Shown in pieces: positions 23,212-32,288 of a stretch of DNA of 64,000 bases. The number at the start of each line of letters is the position of its first letter. Within the stretch, counting starts at the first letter, position 1. This DNA is from Lewinellaceae bacterium (GTDB taxonomy: Bacteria; Bacteroidota; Bacteroidia; Chitinophagales; Saprospiraceae), in contig JACJYP010000012.1 of the NCBI GenBank assembly GCA_020636045.1, positions 96,383-160,382 on the forward strand. The letters run 5' to 3'. Below the pieces are notes generated by a model that saw nothing but the letters and a program-made list of their open reading frames with translations, did not search any database and had not been told where the DNA came from. A program made the position numbers and the translations under genes.

Positions 23212-24873
23212 ATGAAACTGCGTTTTGCCATTTTACTGCTGCTCCTGCCATCTTTCGCGATCTGGGCGCAGCGCGATTCCACCGTCACCCGGCGCTCTCC
23301 TCATGAGAAGTACATGAGCGCCTACGGCATTCCGGACCCGACGCCTTTTGCAAAAGGCATCACGGCAGCCGATCTGAAAGCGCTGCTCGACGTGCTGGCA
23401 TCCGCCGAGATGCAGGGCCGCGAGACGGGCGAACCGGGACAGCGCAAGGCAGCCGATTTTATCGCCTCCCAGTTCAGCGCCCTGGGGCTGCCGGAAGTCG
23501 GCGACCGCAACAGTTATTTTCAGCAGATCAGCCTGCAAAACAACCGCTGGAACGATATCGGCCTGAAAGTCGGCGACCAGGAATTCAAAAATCGCTCGGA
23601 TTTTTACGTTTTCCCCGCCTACAACCAGAATGCTCCGAAACTGGAACTGAAAGAAGTCGTGTTCGTGGGGTACGGCATCGACGACCCGAAGTACAGCGAC
23701 TACGGCAACGTGGATGTGAAGGGCAAGGCAGTGGTCTTTTACGACGGCGAGCCGATGGATAACAACGGAAAATCCCTGATCACAGGCTCCGAATTCCGCT
23801 CTTCCTGGTCGCTGGACTGGAAAAGCAAAGTCCGGCTCGCCCGCGAAAAGGGCGCCACGATGGCTTTTATCGTTGACCCGAATATTGAAGCAAATCAGAG
23901 GGAAAACCGCCAGTTGATCTCCACCCGGGGCTGGAAGCCGAAAGCCACGCTGGGCAACCGGCAGCCGGAAGAATTTATCAATAACATGTTCATTTCGCCC
24001 GCCGTCGCGGCGGCCATTCTCGGGAAAAAGGCCGACAAGGCCGAAGATGCGATATCGGCGCTGCGCAGCGGCAAGACCTTCAAGCCGGTGAAGGTGAAGG
24101 CCAAATTAGAGGTGCGCATGGACAAGGAAACGCGTTATCTGGAAGGATCGAACGTGATCGGCTTTATCGAGGGCACCGACCCGCGGCTGAAAAATGAATA
24201 CGTGTTCGTCACCGCCCACTACGACCACCTGGGCATGTCGGACAGCACGGTGATCTACTACGGCGCCGACGACAATGCCTCCGGCACTTCCGGTGTGATC
24301 GAGATCGCGCGCGCATTTGCGGAAGCAAAAAAACAGGGCATCGGCCCCAAGCGCAGCGTGGTGTGCATGCTGGTCAGCGGCGAGGAAAAAGGCCTGCTGG
24401 GCTCGCGTTTCTACGTGGATTTTCCGATGTTTCCGCTGGACCGCACGATCGTGGATGTCAACATCGACATGATCGGCCGCATCGACAATGCGCATATCGA
24501 CAACCCGAACTACATATATGTGATCGGCTCCGACCGCATCAGCCCGACCCTGCACGAGATCAACGAGACGGCCAACAAGCAATACACCCAACTCGATCTC
24601 GATTACAAGTACAACGCACCAGACGACCCGAACCACTTTTACGAGCGCAGCGACCACTACAACTTTGCCGAGCAGGGCATTCCGGCGATCTTCTATTTCA
24701 ACGGAACGCACGAAGATTACCACAAGCCGACCGACACGCCCGACAAGATCAATTTCGATGCGATGGCCAAACGCGCACAACTGGCGTTTTACACGGCCTG
24801 GGATATTGCCAACCGCTCCACGCGGCTGACGGTAAATGTGCCTACGTCCGGGAAAAAGCCGAGGAAGAATTGA
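23212..24873 (+). CDS. M28 family zinc peptidase with PA insert
   Basis: 553 aa from the ATG at 23212 (MKLRFAILLLLLPSFAIWAQ), a clean signal peptide. A protease-associated domain occupies about residues 130-300. Zinc ligands of the M28 aminopeptidase fold are visible: His in TAHYDHLGM, Asp in GADDNASGTSG, the Glu pair in SGEEKGLLGS, Asp in DMIGRID and the last His in THEDYHKPTDTPDKI. It would remove N-terminal residues from peptides in the periplasm or outside the cell. A strong terminator follows at 24901. Upstream frame extension into the fold-back repeat is not coding. Confidence 0.92.
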   Translation: MKLRFAILLLLLPSFAIWAQRDSTVTRRSPHEKYMSAYGIPDPTPFAKGITAADLKALLDVLASAEMQGRETGEPGQRKAADFIASQFSALGLPEVGDRNSYFQQISLQNNRWNDIGLKVGDQEFKNRSDFYVFPAYNQNAPKLELKEVVFVGYGIDDPKYSDYGNVDVKGKAVVFYDGEPMDNNGKSLITGSEFRSSWSLDWKSKVRLAREKGATMAFIVDPNIEANQRENRQLISTRGWKPKATLGNRQPEEFINNMFISPAVAAAILGKKADKAEDAISALRSGKTFKPVKVKAKLEVRMDKETRYLEGSNVIGFIEGTDPRLKNEYVFVTAHYDHLGMSDSTVIYYGADDNASGTSGVIEIARAFAEAKKQGIGPKRSVVCMLVSGEEKGLLGSRFYVDFPMFPLDRTIVDVNIDMIGRIDNAHIDNPNYIYVIGSDRISPTLHEINETANKQYTQLDLDYKYNAPDDPNHFYERSDHYNFAEQGIPAIFYFNGTHEDYHKPTDTPDKINFDAMAKRAQLAFYTAWDIANRSTRLTVNVPTSGKKPRKN

Positions 24874-24900
24874 GGTTTTTTTAGAAGTAACTACTTGAAA

Positions 24901-24938
24901 AAAACGCCTCGCGGGTTATCTTGCGAGGCGTTTTTTTT
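24901..24938 (+). terminator. Rho-independent terminator of the M28 gene
   Basis: AAAACGCCTCGC (24901-24912) pairs with GCGAGGCGTTTT (24923-24934) and is followed by more T residues (24935-24938), 28 bp after the M28 stop codon. Confidence 0.9.
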
Positions 24939-25000
24939 ATGGGAAGGCTCCATGCTTATAAAAAACGTGCTATTCAGTTTCCAGACTGTGCTGCTTACTT

Positions 25001-25072
25001 CAACTGACTACCTGCATATTGCACCCTAGAGGCATTGACTATTCCCGGAGGGAATGCCTGTTTATAGAACGA
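25001..25072. repeat. Left end of nested palindrome family next to IS200-like remnant
   Basis: CTGACTACCTGCATATTGCA at 25001 and ATTCCCGGAGGGAATGCCTG at 25043 match, with a few changes, the left arm of the element at 19660. Here it leads into the decayed transposase gene. Confidence 0.65.
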
Positions 25073-25144
25073 TGTCATTTTTTGGTACCAACCCCGGTGC
25101 CAATTCTTATTTTTATCTTTGATCGTATAACTTCAACTGGACAA

Positions 25145-25514
25145 ATGTATGCCCATTGTGTTTGGGCGGTGAAACGCCGGGAGCCCCTCATTCCAGCCGG
25201 GCACCGGGAAGAAATCCATCGGTATATTACGGAGGTCGTCAAACGCCGCGGTCAAAAATTGATCGCAATATACTGGCGATCATGTGCACATGCTTCGGCT
25301 TTCGCCCGAATATAGCTCAGATGTAGTACGAGACGTAAAACGCGAAACCACATTTCCGGAAAAAATGGCAGGAGGGATTCGGCTGCTTGTTCGCATGCCG
25401 ATTTGGATAATATGCGGATACATTTTCAATCAGGATCATAGCAACCGCACTTTTGAAGAAGAATACCGGTTGTTTATGAAAAAATACGGGGTTGATTTTG
25501 AAGAAAATATTTAG
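25145..25514 (+). pseudogene. Decayed IS200-like / REP-associated tyrosine (Y1) transposase
   Basis: The frame MYAHCVWAVKRREPLIP...HREEIHRYITEVVKRRGQKLIAIY is the N-terminus of an IS200-type TnpA. It then breaks by a frameshift near 25270 and continues in another frame as DHVHMLRLSPEYSSDVVRDVKRETT, which retains the HUH (HVH) metal motif and, further on, GYIFNQDHSNRTFEEEYRLFMKKYGVDF with a Tyr in the place of the catalytic one. Several short deletions have removed 20 or more residues between the two halves. It is dead as a protein. It is bordered at its 5' side by a palindrome family that occurs elsewhere, as in REP-RAYT pairs. Confidence 0.75.
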
Positions 25515-25561
25515 TTCTTACTACAAATTGAAAATATCTTAACATGACTTCAATCCCAGCC

Positions 25562-26119
25562 ATGAGAAAAGGCAAAATCCCGGGGCTACTCCTGCTGCTG
25601 GCAGCCATTTTTCTTACCTGTGGAAAGCCAAAGGAAGAACCAGTCGAATCGGGGATTGTCCAGATCAGGGGGAAAGCAGATTGGACAGAGAACGGCGAGG
25701 ATTTACCTTTTCAGGCGCATTCGTTTGCATTGCGAGTGGATAAAAATGTGGATGAGGGTTCTTTTTCGCTTACGCTCACTGTTCGTAATCAATATGGTAT
25801 TCTGCTTCAAAGTTTGAATTTTGCAGATATTCCCTTTAATAAAGGCAGCTATGTTTTGGTAAAGGATATTATAACCTTTGATGGCCTTAGCAATGCCTTT
25901 TTTGGATACCGGGAAGCCGATCTGATCCTCAAGGCATATTACGTCGTTGAACAAGATAGTACGAATTTTTTCAGTGTCGATTCGCTTGATGCCGAGACCG
26001 GCAAGGTCAGCGGCAGGTTTTCTGTAACGATGTCGCATTTCCAGGCGCCCACGCCTGCATATCCGGATACGTTGTATATCCGCGACGGGTGGTATGAAGC
26101 CACGGTGAATTACCGGTAA
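25562..26119 (+). CDS. Putative lipoprotein, paralog of 19052-19615
   Basis: About 185 aa from the ATG at 25562 (MRKGKIPGLLLLLAAIFLTCGK), signal with a lipoprotein Cys at residue 20. The mature domain is beta-rich: GKADWTENGEDLPFQAHSF, LQSLNFADIPFNKGSYV, DSLDAETGKVSGRFSV and YPDTLYIRDGWYEATV. Same motif order as the other lipoprotein. Base composition is visibly lower in GC than its neighbours, suggesting transfer or relaxed constraint. It lies 47 bp downstream of the decayed transposase. Function unknown. Confidence 0.7.
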   Translation: MRKGKIPGLLLLLAAIFLTCGKPKEEPVESGIVQIRGKADWTENGEDLPFQAHSFALRVDKNVDEGSFSLTLTVRNQYGILLQSLNFADIPFNKGSYVLVKDIITFDGLSNAFFGYREADLILKAYYVVEQDSTNFFSVDSLDAETGKVSGRFSVTMSHFQAPTPAYPDTLYIRDGWYEATVNYR

Positions 26120-26183
26120 CACATGGCATCTGCCGATCGCGTATTCTTCGGGCCGGTTCCAAAATGTTCTGTAAGAATGCCGG

Positions 26184-27014
26184 TTACTTTCCCAATTTCC
26201 CCCGCCATTCCTGAATAGCGGCGCGGATCGCCTCCTGCCTGTTTTCGGGGTCCGGGTGCGTGCTCTGGAATTCCGGCGTGCGGTTTGGGCCGGCGGCCTG
26301 TTTCAGCACTTCCATGACCTGAATGAGGGATTCGGGTTCGAAGCCGGCTTCCAGCATAAAGCGGACGCCCAGGTAATCGCTCTGCAACTCCTGTTCGCGG
26401 CCGTATTTGAGTTGCAGCATATTGGCCACCATTTGCGCCATATACCCCGAATTGGGGTTGGAAGGATCGTAGGTGGCCATGGTTACGGCGCCGGTGATGC
26501 CCTGCGCCAGTTCCATTTGCGCCAGTTTTTCAGCGCTGTGCCTCGCTACGACGTGGCCCACTTCGTGCCCAAGCACCCCCGCCAGCATATCCTTGCTGAG
26601 GGTCTGCCCGTCGGTACTAAGGCGGTAAAGCAATGCTTCGGTGATGAATACCTGTCCGCCCGGCAGGGCAAATGCGTTGATCGTCTGCCGGTCGGCGAGC
26701 AGGTGAAAGTCGTACTGATAGGGCGTTTTGGCGGCAGCCGAATTTTGTACGATGCGCTGGCCGATCTGCTTCACGATGGCCGAAGCATCGCGGTCGCTGC
26801 TCAGGCCGCCGAACTCCTGCGCCATCTGGGGCGCGCTTTGCAGGCCCATGGCGATCTCCTGCTGGGGCGATATGGAAATGTGCTGCGTTTCTCCGGTGAT
26901 CTCGTTGTGCGAACTGCTGCCGTAGTATTTGCACAGCGCAAAGCCCGCCATGACCACTGCGATGAGAAAGGTGGGAGGAATGCGGAACCCGCCGCCTTGA
27001 CGTTGACCGTACAT
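26184..27014 (-). CDS. M48 family zinc metalloprotease
   Basis: 276 aa from the ATG at 27014 (MYGQRQGGGFRIPPTFLIAVV); the frame extends upstream into the fold-back element but that is not coding. One N-terminal membrane helix (about residues 11-28) is followed by a soluble M48 domain with the zinc motif HEVGH at 150-154 and the third ligand Glu in REQELQSDYLG. The TINAFALPGGQVFIT stretch is typical of the BepA/LoiP type of periplasmic M48 proteases that handle outer-membrane protein quality control. Monocistronic. Confidence 0.9.
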   Translation of the reverse strand: MYGQRQGGGFRIPPTFLIAVVMAGFALCKYYGSSSHNEITGETQHISISPQQEIAMGLQSAPQMAQEFGGLSSDRDASAIVKQIGQRIVQNSAAAKTPYQYDFHLLADRQTINAFALPGGQVFITEALLYRLSTDGQTLSKDMLAGVLGHEVGHVVARHSAEKLAQMELAQGITGAVTMATYDPSNPNSGYMAQMVANMLQLKYGREQELQSDYLGVRFMLEAGFEPESLIQVMEVLKQAAGPNRTPEFQSTHPDPENRQEAIRAAIQEWRGKLGK

Positions 27015-27061
27015 AGGTTTTCTTGTTTTGTGATGATCGGAAAACGGGCACGATCCGCTTA

Positions 27062-27223
27062 GAAATCGTCTGAGAACTCCTTGCGGATGTAAAGACGCAT
27101 CATTTAGCGGCATACGACGTTTATTTTTTCGTCAATAGGTCAGGGCTATTCCCTCAAAAATAAACTTTGTCTGCCACCAAAGCATATGCCTTTCCATCTC
27201 GCAATAGGTTCTCAGACGATTTC
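27062..27223. repeat. 162-bp fold-back element, copy 2
   Basis: Ends GAAATCGTCTGAGAAC (27062) and GTTCTCAGACGATTTC (to 27223). Length is identical to copy 1 at 6855-7016 and the central 90 bases are nearly identical. Both arms carry the same two changes relative to copy 1, so pairing is kept. Confidence 0.85.
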
Positions 27224-27307
27224 TTGCGCGGGAAATCGCAGCGGCCCGGCTAATTCGTCAGAGTTAGCGGCGCTAAAATAAACGTTTTGGGTAAAAAACG
27301 GATGGGT

Positions 27308-28798
27308 TCAATTGAACAGGTCGCGCATATCCTCGTCGTCCTCGTCTTTCAGGTTGCCCGTGATAAAATCCCTGAACACCCAGCGGGTCTGCACCAGGTC
27401 CTTGTTGAGCACTTCGAGTTCGGCGAGCCCGTTCAACACCAGTTCCATGTAGGCGTACATTTCCGCCTTGTCGCCGCCGGCGCTTTCGGCTACTTTGCCG
27501 AGGCCGGCCACCTGGTCGAGGGCCTTGTAGAATTCCTTGTCGGACAAGTCGGTGAGCAGGTCGACGGTATTGCCCGCCGCAAACCATGCCCTGACAACGC
27601 CGTAGGGGTCGCGCTCCTGCCCGCGTTTCAGTTTGGCCGGGTTGGGATAATGCTCGAGGAACACCTTTTTTACCGCTTCGCCGATGATGTGCAGCGCCAC
27701 CGCGTAGGGGCCTTCCTGCTCTCCTTCGTACACCATTTCCACCTTTCCCGTCAGTGCCGGGATGATGCCCCAGAAGTCGGTGAGGCGGGCCGTGGTTTTT
27801 TTCTCGCCGTTGCGCAGCATGCGGCGCTCGGCGGTGGAGTACAGGTTTTCGTATGCAGAGATGGTCAGGCGGGCGCTGACGCCGCTTTTTTTGTCCACGT
27901 ATTCGCTTTCGCGTGCCGAAAAAGCGATCTCTTCGATCAGGTTTTTCAGCAGTTCGGGAATGCGGATGCGCTCGCGCTGCTCGTCGGTGATGCGCGATTC
28001 CTGCTCGGTAATGCGCCGTCCGATGTCGATGGTAGTGGGGTAGTGGGTGGTAATCTGGCTTTCGATGCGGTCTTTCAGCGGGGTGATGATGCTGCCGCGG
28101 TTGGTGTAGTCTTCCGGGTTGGCGGTGAACACGAATTCCACGTCGAGCGGGAGGCGGAGTTTGAAGCCCCTGATCTGCATGTCGCCTTCCTGCAGCACGT
28201 TGAACAGCGATACCTGTATGCGCGCCTGGAGGTCGGGCAGTTCGTTGATCACGAACAGGCAGCGGTGCGAGCGGGGGATCAGTCCGAAGTGGATGACGCG
28301 CTCATCGGAATAAGGCAGGCGCAGGTTGGCAGCCTTGATGGGATCCACGTCGCCCACGAGGTCGGCGATGCTCACGTCGGGCGTGGCGAGTTTCTCCACG
28401 TAGCGCTCGTCGCGGTGCATCCAGGCCACAGGCGTGTCGTCGCCTTTTTCAGCGATCAGGTCTTTGGCGAAGCGGCTGATCGGCGCCAGGGGGTCGTCGT
28501 TGAGTTCGCTGCCCGCCACTACGGGTACGTATTCGTCGAGCAGGTTGATGAGCATGCGGGCGATCCGCGTTTTGGCCTGGCCGCGCAGACCGAGCAGCAG
28601 GATGTTGTGGCGGCTCAGCACGGCGCGCTCCACGTCGGGCAGTACCGTGTCGTCGAAGCCGAAAATGCCGGGGAAAATGGTGTCCTTGCTGCGGATCTTT
28701 TCGATCAGGTTTGCGCGGAGTTCTTCTTTGACGCTGCGCGGCTGATAGCCGCTTTTCTTCAATTCACCGAGGCTGCGGATCTGCTGGATGTTTTTCAT
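27308..28798 (-). CDS. Magnesium-chelatase-like AAA+ ATPase
   Basis: 496 aa cytoplasmic ATPase. Walker A is present as GLRGQAKTR (~residue 69), an unusual form of the GxRGxGKT of ChlI/MoxR-like proteins; Walker B is CLFVINELPDL (~residue 184) and a sensor region is FVFTANPEDYTNRG. The C-terminal 200 residues are helical and charged. Such magnesium-chelatase-like ATPases usually act with a von Willebrand A partner, but none is beside it here. It sits in a minus-strand row above the YihY gene with 42 bp between them. Substrate unknown. Confidence 0.82.
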   Translation of the reverse strand: MKNIQQIRSLGELKKSGYQPRSVKEELRANLIEKIRSKDTIFPGIFGFDDTVLPDVERAVLSRHNILLLGLRGQAKTRIARMLINLLDEYVPVVAGSELNDDPLAPISRFAKDLIAEKGDDTPVAWMHRDERYVEKLATPDVSIADLVGDVDPIKAANLRLPYSDERVIHFGLIPRSHRCLFVINELPDLQARIQVSLFNVLQEGDMQIRGFKLRLPLDVEFVFTANPEDYTNRGSIITPLKDRIESQITTHYPTTIDIGRRITEQESRITDEQRERIRIPELLKNLIEEIAFSARESEYVDKKSGVSARLTISAYENLYSTAERRMLRNGEKKTTARLTDFWGIIPALTGKVEMVYEGEQEGPYAVALHIIGEAVKKVFLEHYPNPAKLKRGQERDPYGVVRAWFAAGNTVDLLTDLSDKEFYKALDQVAGLGKVAESAGGDKAEMYAYMELVLNGLAELEVLNKDLVQTRWVFRDFITGNLKDEDDEDMRDLFN

Positions 28799-28840
28799 GG
28801 GGGCAAAACGTTGCGGGGGCTTTTTTGTTTGCGGCAGGCC

Positions 28841-29815
28841 TCAACTTTCGGTATTTGCCTTTGCCTGCTTTTCCAGCCGCTCGTCGCGCAGCACGGCGAT
28901 ACCCGCGTTCAGTTCGAAGCCGATGAGCAGGATCATACAGTTGAGTTGCATCCACACCATTAGCACGATGAGGGTGCCGATAGAGCCGTAGAGTTTGTTG
29001 TAATTGCCAAAATTGTCGACGTAGAATGAAAAGCCCCAGGAGGTCAGCACGGAGAGTGCGGTAGCGAGCAGGGCGCCGGGGTTGAAGAAGGGGATCGGCC
29101 GGCGGGTGGAGGAGCCGAAGCGGTAGATGGTGGAAAAAGATGCGTAGAACAGCAACAGCACGACCACCCAACGGAAAGCGAACACGGCGAATTTTGTGAA
29201 GATATCCACTTTGATATACTGAAATACAAAACTCAGGATGGTGTTGCCGAGGATGACGAGGATAACGGAAGCCACCAGCACGAAACTCACCAGAAACGTC
29301 AACTGGATGGCGATCAGGCGTTTCTGGAATGCCGTGCGTTTCTTGAAAGTCGTTTTGTAGTTTTTTTCCAGTCCGCGCATCATGGACAGCATGCCGTTGG
29401 AGGCGAACCAGATCGAGAGGATAAAACCGAAGGAGAGCAGGCCGCTGCGCGGCTTGGTGGCAATGTCCTCGATGGTCCTGAACAACATATTGCCCGCGTT
29501 GCCCGGCATGATCTCCTGAATGCTGTTGCGCAGCACGTCGTCGAAGTTGTCGTAGAGAGGCGTGTAGGCGAGCAGGGTGAAGAGGACGATGATGGCCGGG
29601 AAGATCGCCATGAAAAAACTGAAGGCCATGCTGTTGGCGCGGGTCACGATGGCGTCTTCCTGCGTCTCCTTTTCGATAAAGACCAGCAGGTTGTACAGCG
29701 GAATGCGCTTCAGGCCCGGCAACGAATGCGTTTTCGCCCATTGCACGATCCGTTCCAGGACGGGGTGCTCTGCAAAATAGCGCTCTACGCGTTCGATGAG
29801 GGCAATCTTTTTCAA
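28841..29815 (-). CDS. YihY/virulence factor BrkB family membrane protein
   Basis: 324 aa with about six transmembrane helices and the YihY/UPF0761 hallmarks: EDAIVTRANSMAFSFFMAIFPA near residues 54-75, LSFGFILSIWFASNGMLSMMRGLEK, PFFNPGALLATALSVLTSWGFSFYV and a C-terminal GTLIVLMVWMQLNCMILLIGFELNA. It overlaps the thioesterase gene by four bases (ATGA-type), so the two are translationally coupled. The family's cellular function is not established; earlier claims of tRNA processing (RNase BN) were withdrawn. Confidence 0.9.
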   Translation of the reverse strand: MKKIALIERVERYFAEHPVLERIVQWAKTHSLPGLKRIPLYNLLVFIEKETQEDAIVTRANSMAFSFFMAIFPAIIVLFTLLAYTPLYDNFDDVLRNSIQEIMPGNAGNMLFRTIEDIATKPRSGLLSFGFILSIWFASNGMLSMMRGLEKNYKTTFKKRTAFQKRLIAIQLTFLVSFVLVASVILVILGNTILSFVFQYIKVDIFTKFAVFAFRWVVVLLLFYASFSTIYRFGSSTRRPIPFFNPGALLATALSVLTSWGFSFYVDNFGNYNKLYGSIGTLIVLMVWMQLNCMILLIGFELNAGIAVLRDERLEKQAKANTES

Positions 29816-30237
29816 CGATCGGCGGGTGTTTGAAAATGCGGCCTCAGTTTTTCGAGGAGATATTCGGGGGCATGCACGACTTTCTTCGACGTCGCGTCAA
29901 AAAAGCAAAGCCGCACGCGCCCGGCGTTCACGAGTTTTTTCTTTTCATTGAATATTTCCACGTGAAAGGTGATGTGCTCGTCGGGCAGGGTGCGCAGTTC
30001 GGAGCGCAGCGTCAGCAATTCATCGTAGTACGCCGGCCGCACAAAGCGCATTTCCAGACTGACCACGGGCAGCCAGATTCCGTGCACGTCTTCCAGTTCC
30101 TTGTAACTCAGGCCCAGCGAGCGGATCATTTCCACGCGGCCTACCTCGAAATACTCGGCGTAGTTCCCGTAGTACAGGTAGCCCATCTTGTCGGTTTCGC
30201 CGTATCGGACGCGGATCTGGATTTCGTGTGTGTACAT
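29812..30237 (-). CDS. Acyl-CoA thioesterase, YbgC/4HBT hotdog family
   Basis: 141 aa single hotdog domain. The active-site loop reads YGETDKMGYLYYGNYAEYFE, with the catalytic Asp and the general-base Tyr arrangement of YbgC-type thioesterases; the helix LGLSYKELEDVHGIWLPV follows. It hydrolyses acyl-CoA thioesters; the physiological acyl group is not known. Overlaps yihY downstream by four bases. A heptad array lies directly upstream of its start. Confidence 0.88.
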   Translation of the reverse strand: MYTHEIQIRVRYGETDKMGYLYYGNYAEYFEVGRVEMIRSLGLSYKELEDVHGIWLPVVSLEMRFVRPAYYDELLTLRSELRTLPDEHITFHVEIFNEKKKLVNAGRVRLCFFDATSKKVVHAPEYLLEKLRPHFQTPADR

Positions 30238-30242
30238 GGGAA

Positions 30243-30298
30243 TACTGGAAACTGGAAATTAGAAACTGGAAATTAGAAATTTGAAACTGGGGCTGGAA
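30243..30298. repeat. Heptad array (GAAAYYN type)
   Basis: GAAACTG GAAATTA GAAACTG GAAATTA GAAATTT GAAACTG heptads, in the 74-bp gap between the thioesterase and the frameshifted four-helix-bundle gene. Confidence 0.85.
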
Positions 30299-30311
30299 AT
30301 GTGAAACTGAT

Positions 30312-30684
30312 TTATTTGATGGGCAATGATTTGATGTGCTGGTTGAGACGCCGGTGGAGTTCGTCAAGTTTTTGGCAAAGTAAAACGTATATTTCAGACG
30401 ACAGCAAACTGCGCTGGAAGGCTTTTAATGCCCATGTTTTTGTTTCGCTGAGCGAGCCCCGGGCCATATAGGTAAAAGTTGCGTTTGTCCTTGTAATGAA
30501 AGCGACCGTATCCTTCTGCGATGTTGGCTGCGGTGGAATCGGCGGCATCGGCAAACTGACCGCCCGAATGGAATTTGACGAACGAATTCCACTCAGCCAC
30601 ATTGTTCCAGACCAGTTCGCCGACATCCATGGCCAACTGGTAAATATCAAGGTCTTCCAGCGGGATATATCTCTTTTCCTCCAT
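30312..30684 (-). pseudogene. Four-helix-bundle protein (23S rRNA IVS-like), frameshifted
   Basis: The family N-terminus MEEKRYIPLEDLDIYQLAMDV runs on through DSTAANIAEGYGRFHYKDKRNFYLYG, then a one-base G insertion near 30464 shifts the frame. The correct continuation, ARGSLSETKTWALKAF...LCQKLDELHRRLNQHIKSLPI, is open in the next frame to the stop at 30312. About 124 aa if intact. Such proteins stand alone or sit in rRNA intervening sequences; function unknown. A sequencing error in the GGCCCGGGG run is an alternative. Confidence 0.8.
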
Positions 30685-30755
30685 CTTCAGGTTTTATGGT
30701 AAAAAGTTACGTTTCTGTATTCATCGCTATCCAAACATACACAAAACATCCCCAA

Positions 30756-30801
30756 TCCAATTTCCAGTTTCCAGTTTCCAGTTTCTAATTTCCAATTTCA
30801 A
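30756..30801. repeat. Heptad array (complementary strand)
   Basis: CAATTTCCAGTTTCCAGTTTCC... continuing to AATTTCAAACC, ending at the stop codon of the arginine deiminase gene, whose last codons are thereby affected only marginally. Confidence 0.8.
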
Positions 30802-32066
30802 ACCTCCTCCCTTTCGATCGGGCAGGTCATGCAGTGACTGCCGCCCCGCGCCCGCGATAATTCATTTGACGGGATCGTGATGATCGTATTTTCCACCTTG
30901 TCGGGCGTGATCTTTCCGTTTTCGATGTCGCGCAGGAGTTTAGCGGCGCCGACCACCTTGTAGCCGAAGTCCTTGAATGCGCGTTCGGTCACGGGGTTGC
31001 GGTCGTAGGTGATGGCCACGCCGGGCTTGAGCGCCACGAGGTTGCAGCCGTCGGTCCATTGCTCGCGTTCCTGGTAGGGGCTTTCACCGCGACCCGCCCA
31101 GATGAATTCCATTTCCGGATTGACTTCCGCCAGCAGGAAGTCGCGCAGGCTGGGGTATTCGATGGTTTCTCCGTTGGAGCGGTGCACATCCACATAGGAG
31201 CCGAGGCCTTCCTTTACAATAGGGAAATAGCCGACCATATGGTTGTGGTTGATCTGCGTAAACACCGTATCAATGTGCATATAGGTGCGCTCGGCGGGGA
31301 TGTTCACCTGCACCACGTTTTTGATGATGCCGCGGTCGAACAGGTAGTTCTTGATCATCTGGAATGCGTACTCGTTGGTGCGCTCGGAGCAGCCGATCAG
31401 CAGATAATCCTTGTTGAGCACCATCACGTCGCCGCCTTCCACGCTGATGGTCTCGCCTTTTTTGTTTGGCGGAAATTTGTCGACACGGTTGAGGTTGATC
31501 GTTTTGCCGTCCGCTTTGAGGCGGCGGAACACAGGGTGGCTGCTGAAGATGAGGCGGGTCAGGAAATTCTCCCGGAAACGCGCCGTTTTGTTGGCTTTGG
31601 TGATGATCACGTAATCCTTGACCGTCACGGCGATATCGCGGGTGAAAAGCAGGTTGGGGATCGGGTCGAACAGGATGCGGTCCTCCGGTTCGAGGTAGCC
31701 GGTGATCAGCGTATCGGCCAGTTGCTCTGGCGACAGGCCGGCGAGGCGCGGGATGAACGAGTAGGGGAGTTCTTCGAAATCGGTGATCTTGTTGATCACC
31801 TCGTACTTGCTTTCTTCATCGCGGGTGCTTTCCGCCAGCAGGTCGCGGATTTCCAGAACGTTTTCCTTACCCAGAAAGGCTTTTAACACGGCGATGAAGA
31901 TGTCGTGTTCATCCTGCATGTTGGGCAGGTGGACGATGTCGTCGAACAGCAGTTCGCCGGCGCGTTTGGGTGTGATGCGTGCGATGCCCTCGTCGGGCCG
32001 GTGCACGATGACCTTTTTCAGTTTTCCAATTTCCGAATCTACGTAAATGCGACTGTTCGCGTCCAT
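30798..32066 (-). CDS. arcA: Arginine deiminase family protein
   Basis: 422 aa from the ATG at 32066 (MDANSRIYVDSEIGKLKKVIVHRPDEG). Hydrolyses arginine to citrulline and ammonia, or a related guanidino compound. Hallmarks: VIVHRPDEGIARITP, LFTRDIAVTV, SVEGGDVMVLN, AERTYMHIDTVFTQ with the catalytic His, and the nucleophile Cys near residue 412 in GGSHCMTCPIER. No ornithine carbamoyltransferase or carbamate kinase genes are adjacent, so whether it feeds ATP formation cannot be told. Intact and full-length. The gene is divergent from the TonB receptor. Confidence 0.92.
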   Translation of the reverse strand: MDANSRIYVDSEIGKLKKVIVHRPDEGIARITPKRAGELLFDDIVHLPNMQDEHDIFIAVLKAFLGKENVLEIRDLLAESTRDEESKYEVINKITDFEELPYSFIPRLAGLSPEQLADTLITGYLEPEDRILFDPIPNLLFTRDIAVTVKDYVIITKANKTARFRENFLTRLIFSSHPVFRRLKADGKTINLNRVDKFPPNKKGETISVEGGDVMVLNKDYLLIGCSERTNEYAFQMIKNYLFDRGIIKNVVQVNIPAERTYMHIDTVFTQINHNHMVGYFPIVKEGLGSYVDVHRSNGETIEYPSLRDFLLAEVNPEMEFIWAGRGESPYQEREQWTDGCNLVALKPGVAITYDRNPVTERAFKDFGYKVVGAAKLLRDIENGKITPDKVENTIITIPSNELSRARGGSHCMTCPIEREEV

Positions 32067-32288
32067 AAAAAGTGGCAGGATTGATTTTATTAATGGTTGG
32101 GCAGAAGCGCGGCAAAAGTAGGACGAAAAATGAATTATTAGTGATGGAGGGTTTCTCTCAGCGACCAATCGATACCGACAAGCTTTATGTGTAACCAAAT
32201 TGAAAAGCCATTGTAAACTTAACATTAGCAGTGTAAACTCTGCGTTAATTTCGCCGCACAACCGTTTTTATTCACTAAATCCGTATTT

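Noticed and set aside
27287..28963. 558-codon plus-strand frame opposite the AAA ATPase
   Set aside because: Antisense shadow; the minus-strand protein has Walker motifs and family-wide similarity, this frame has none.
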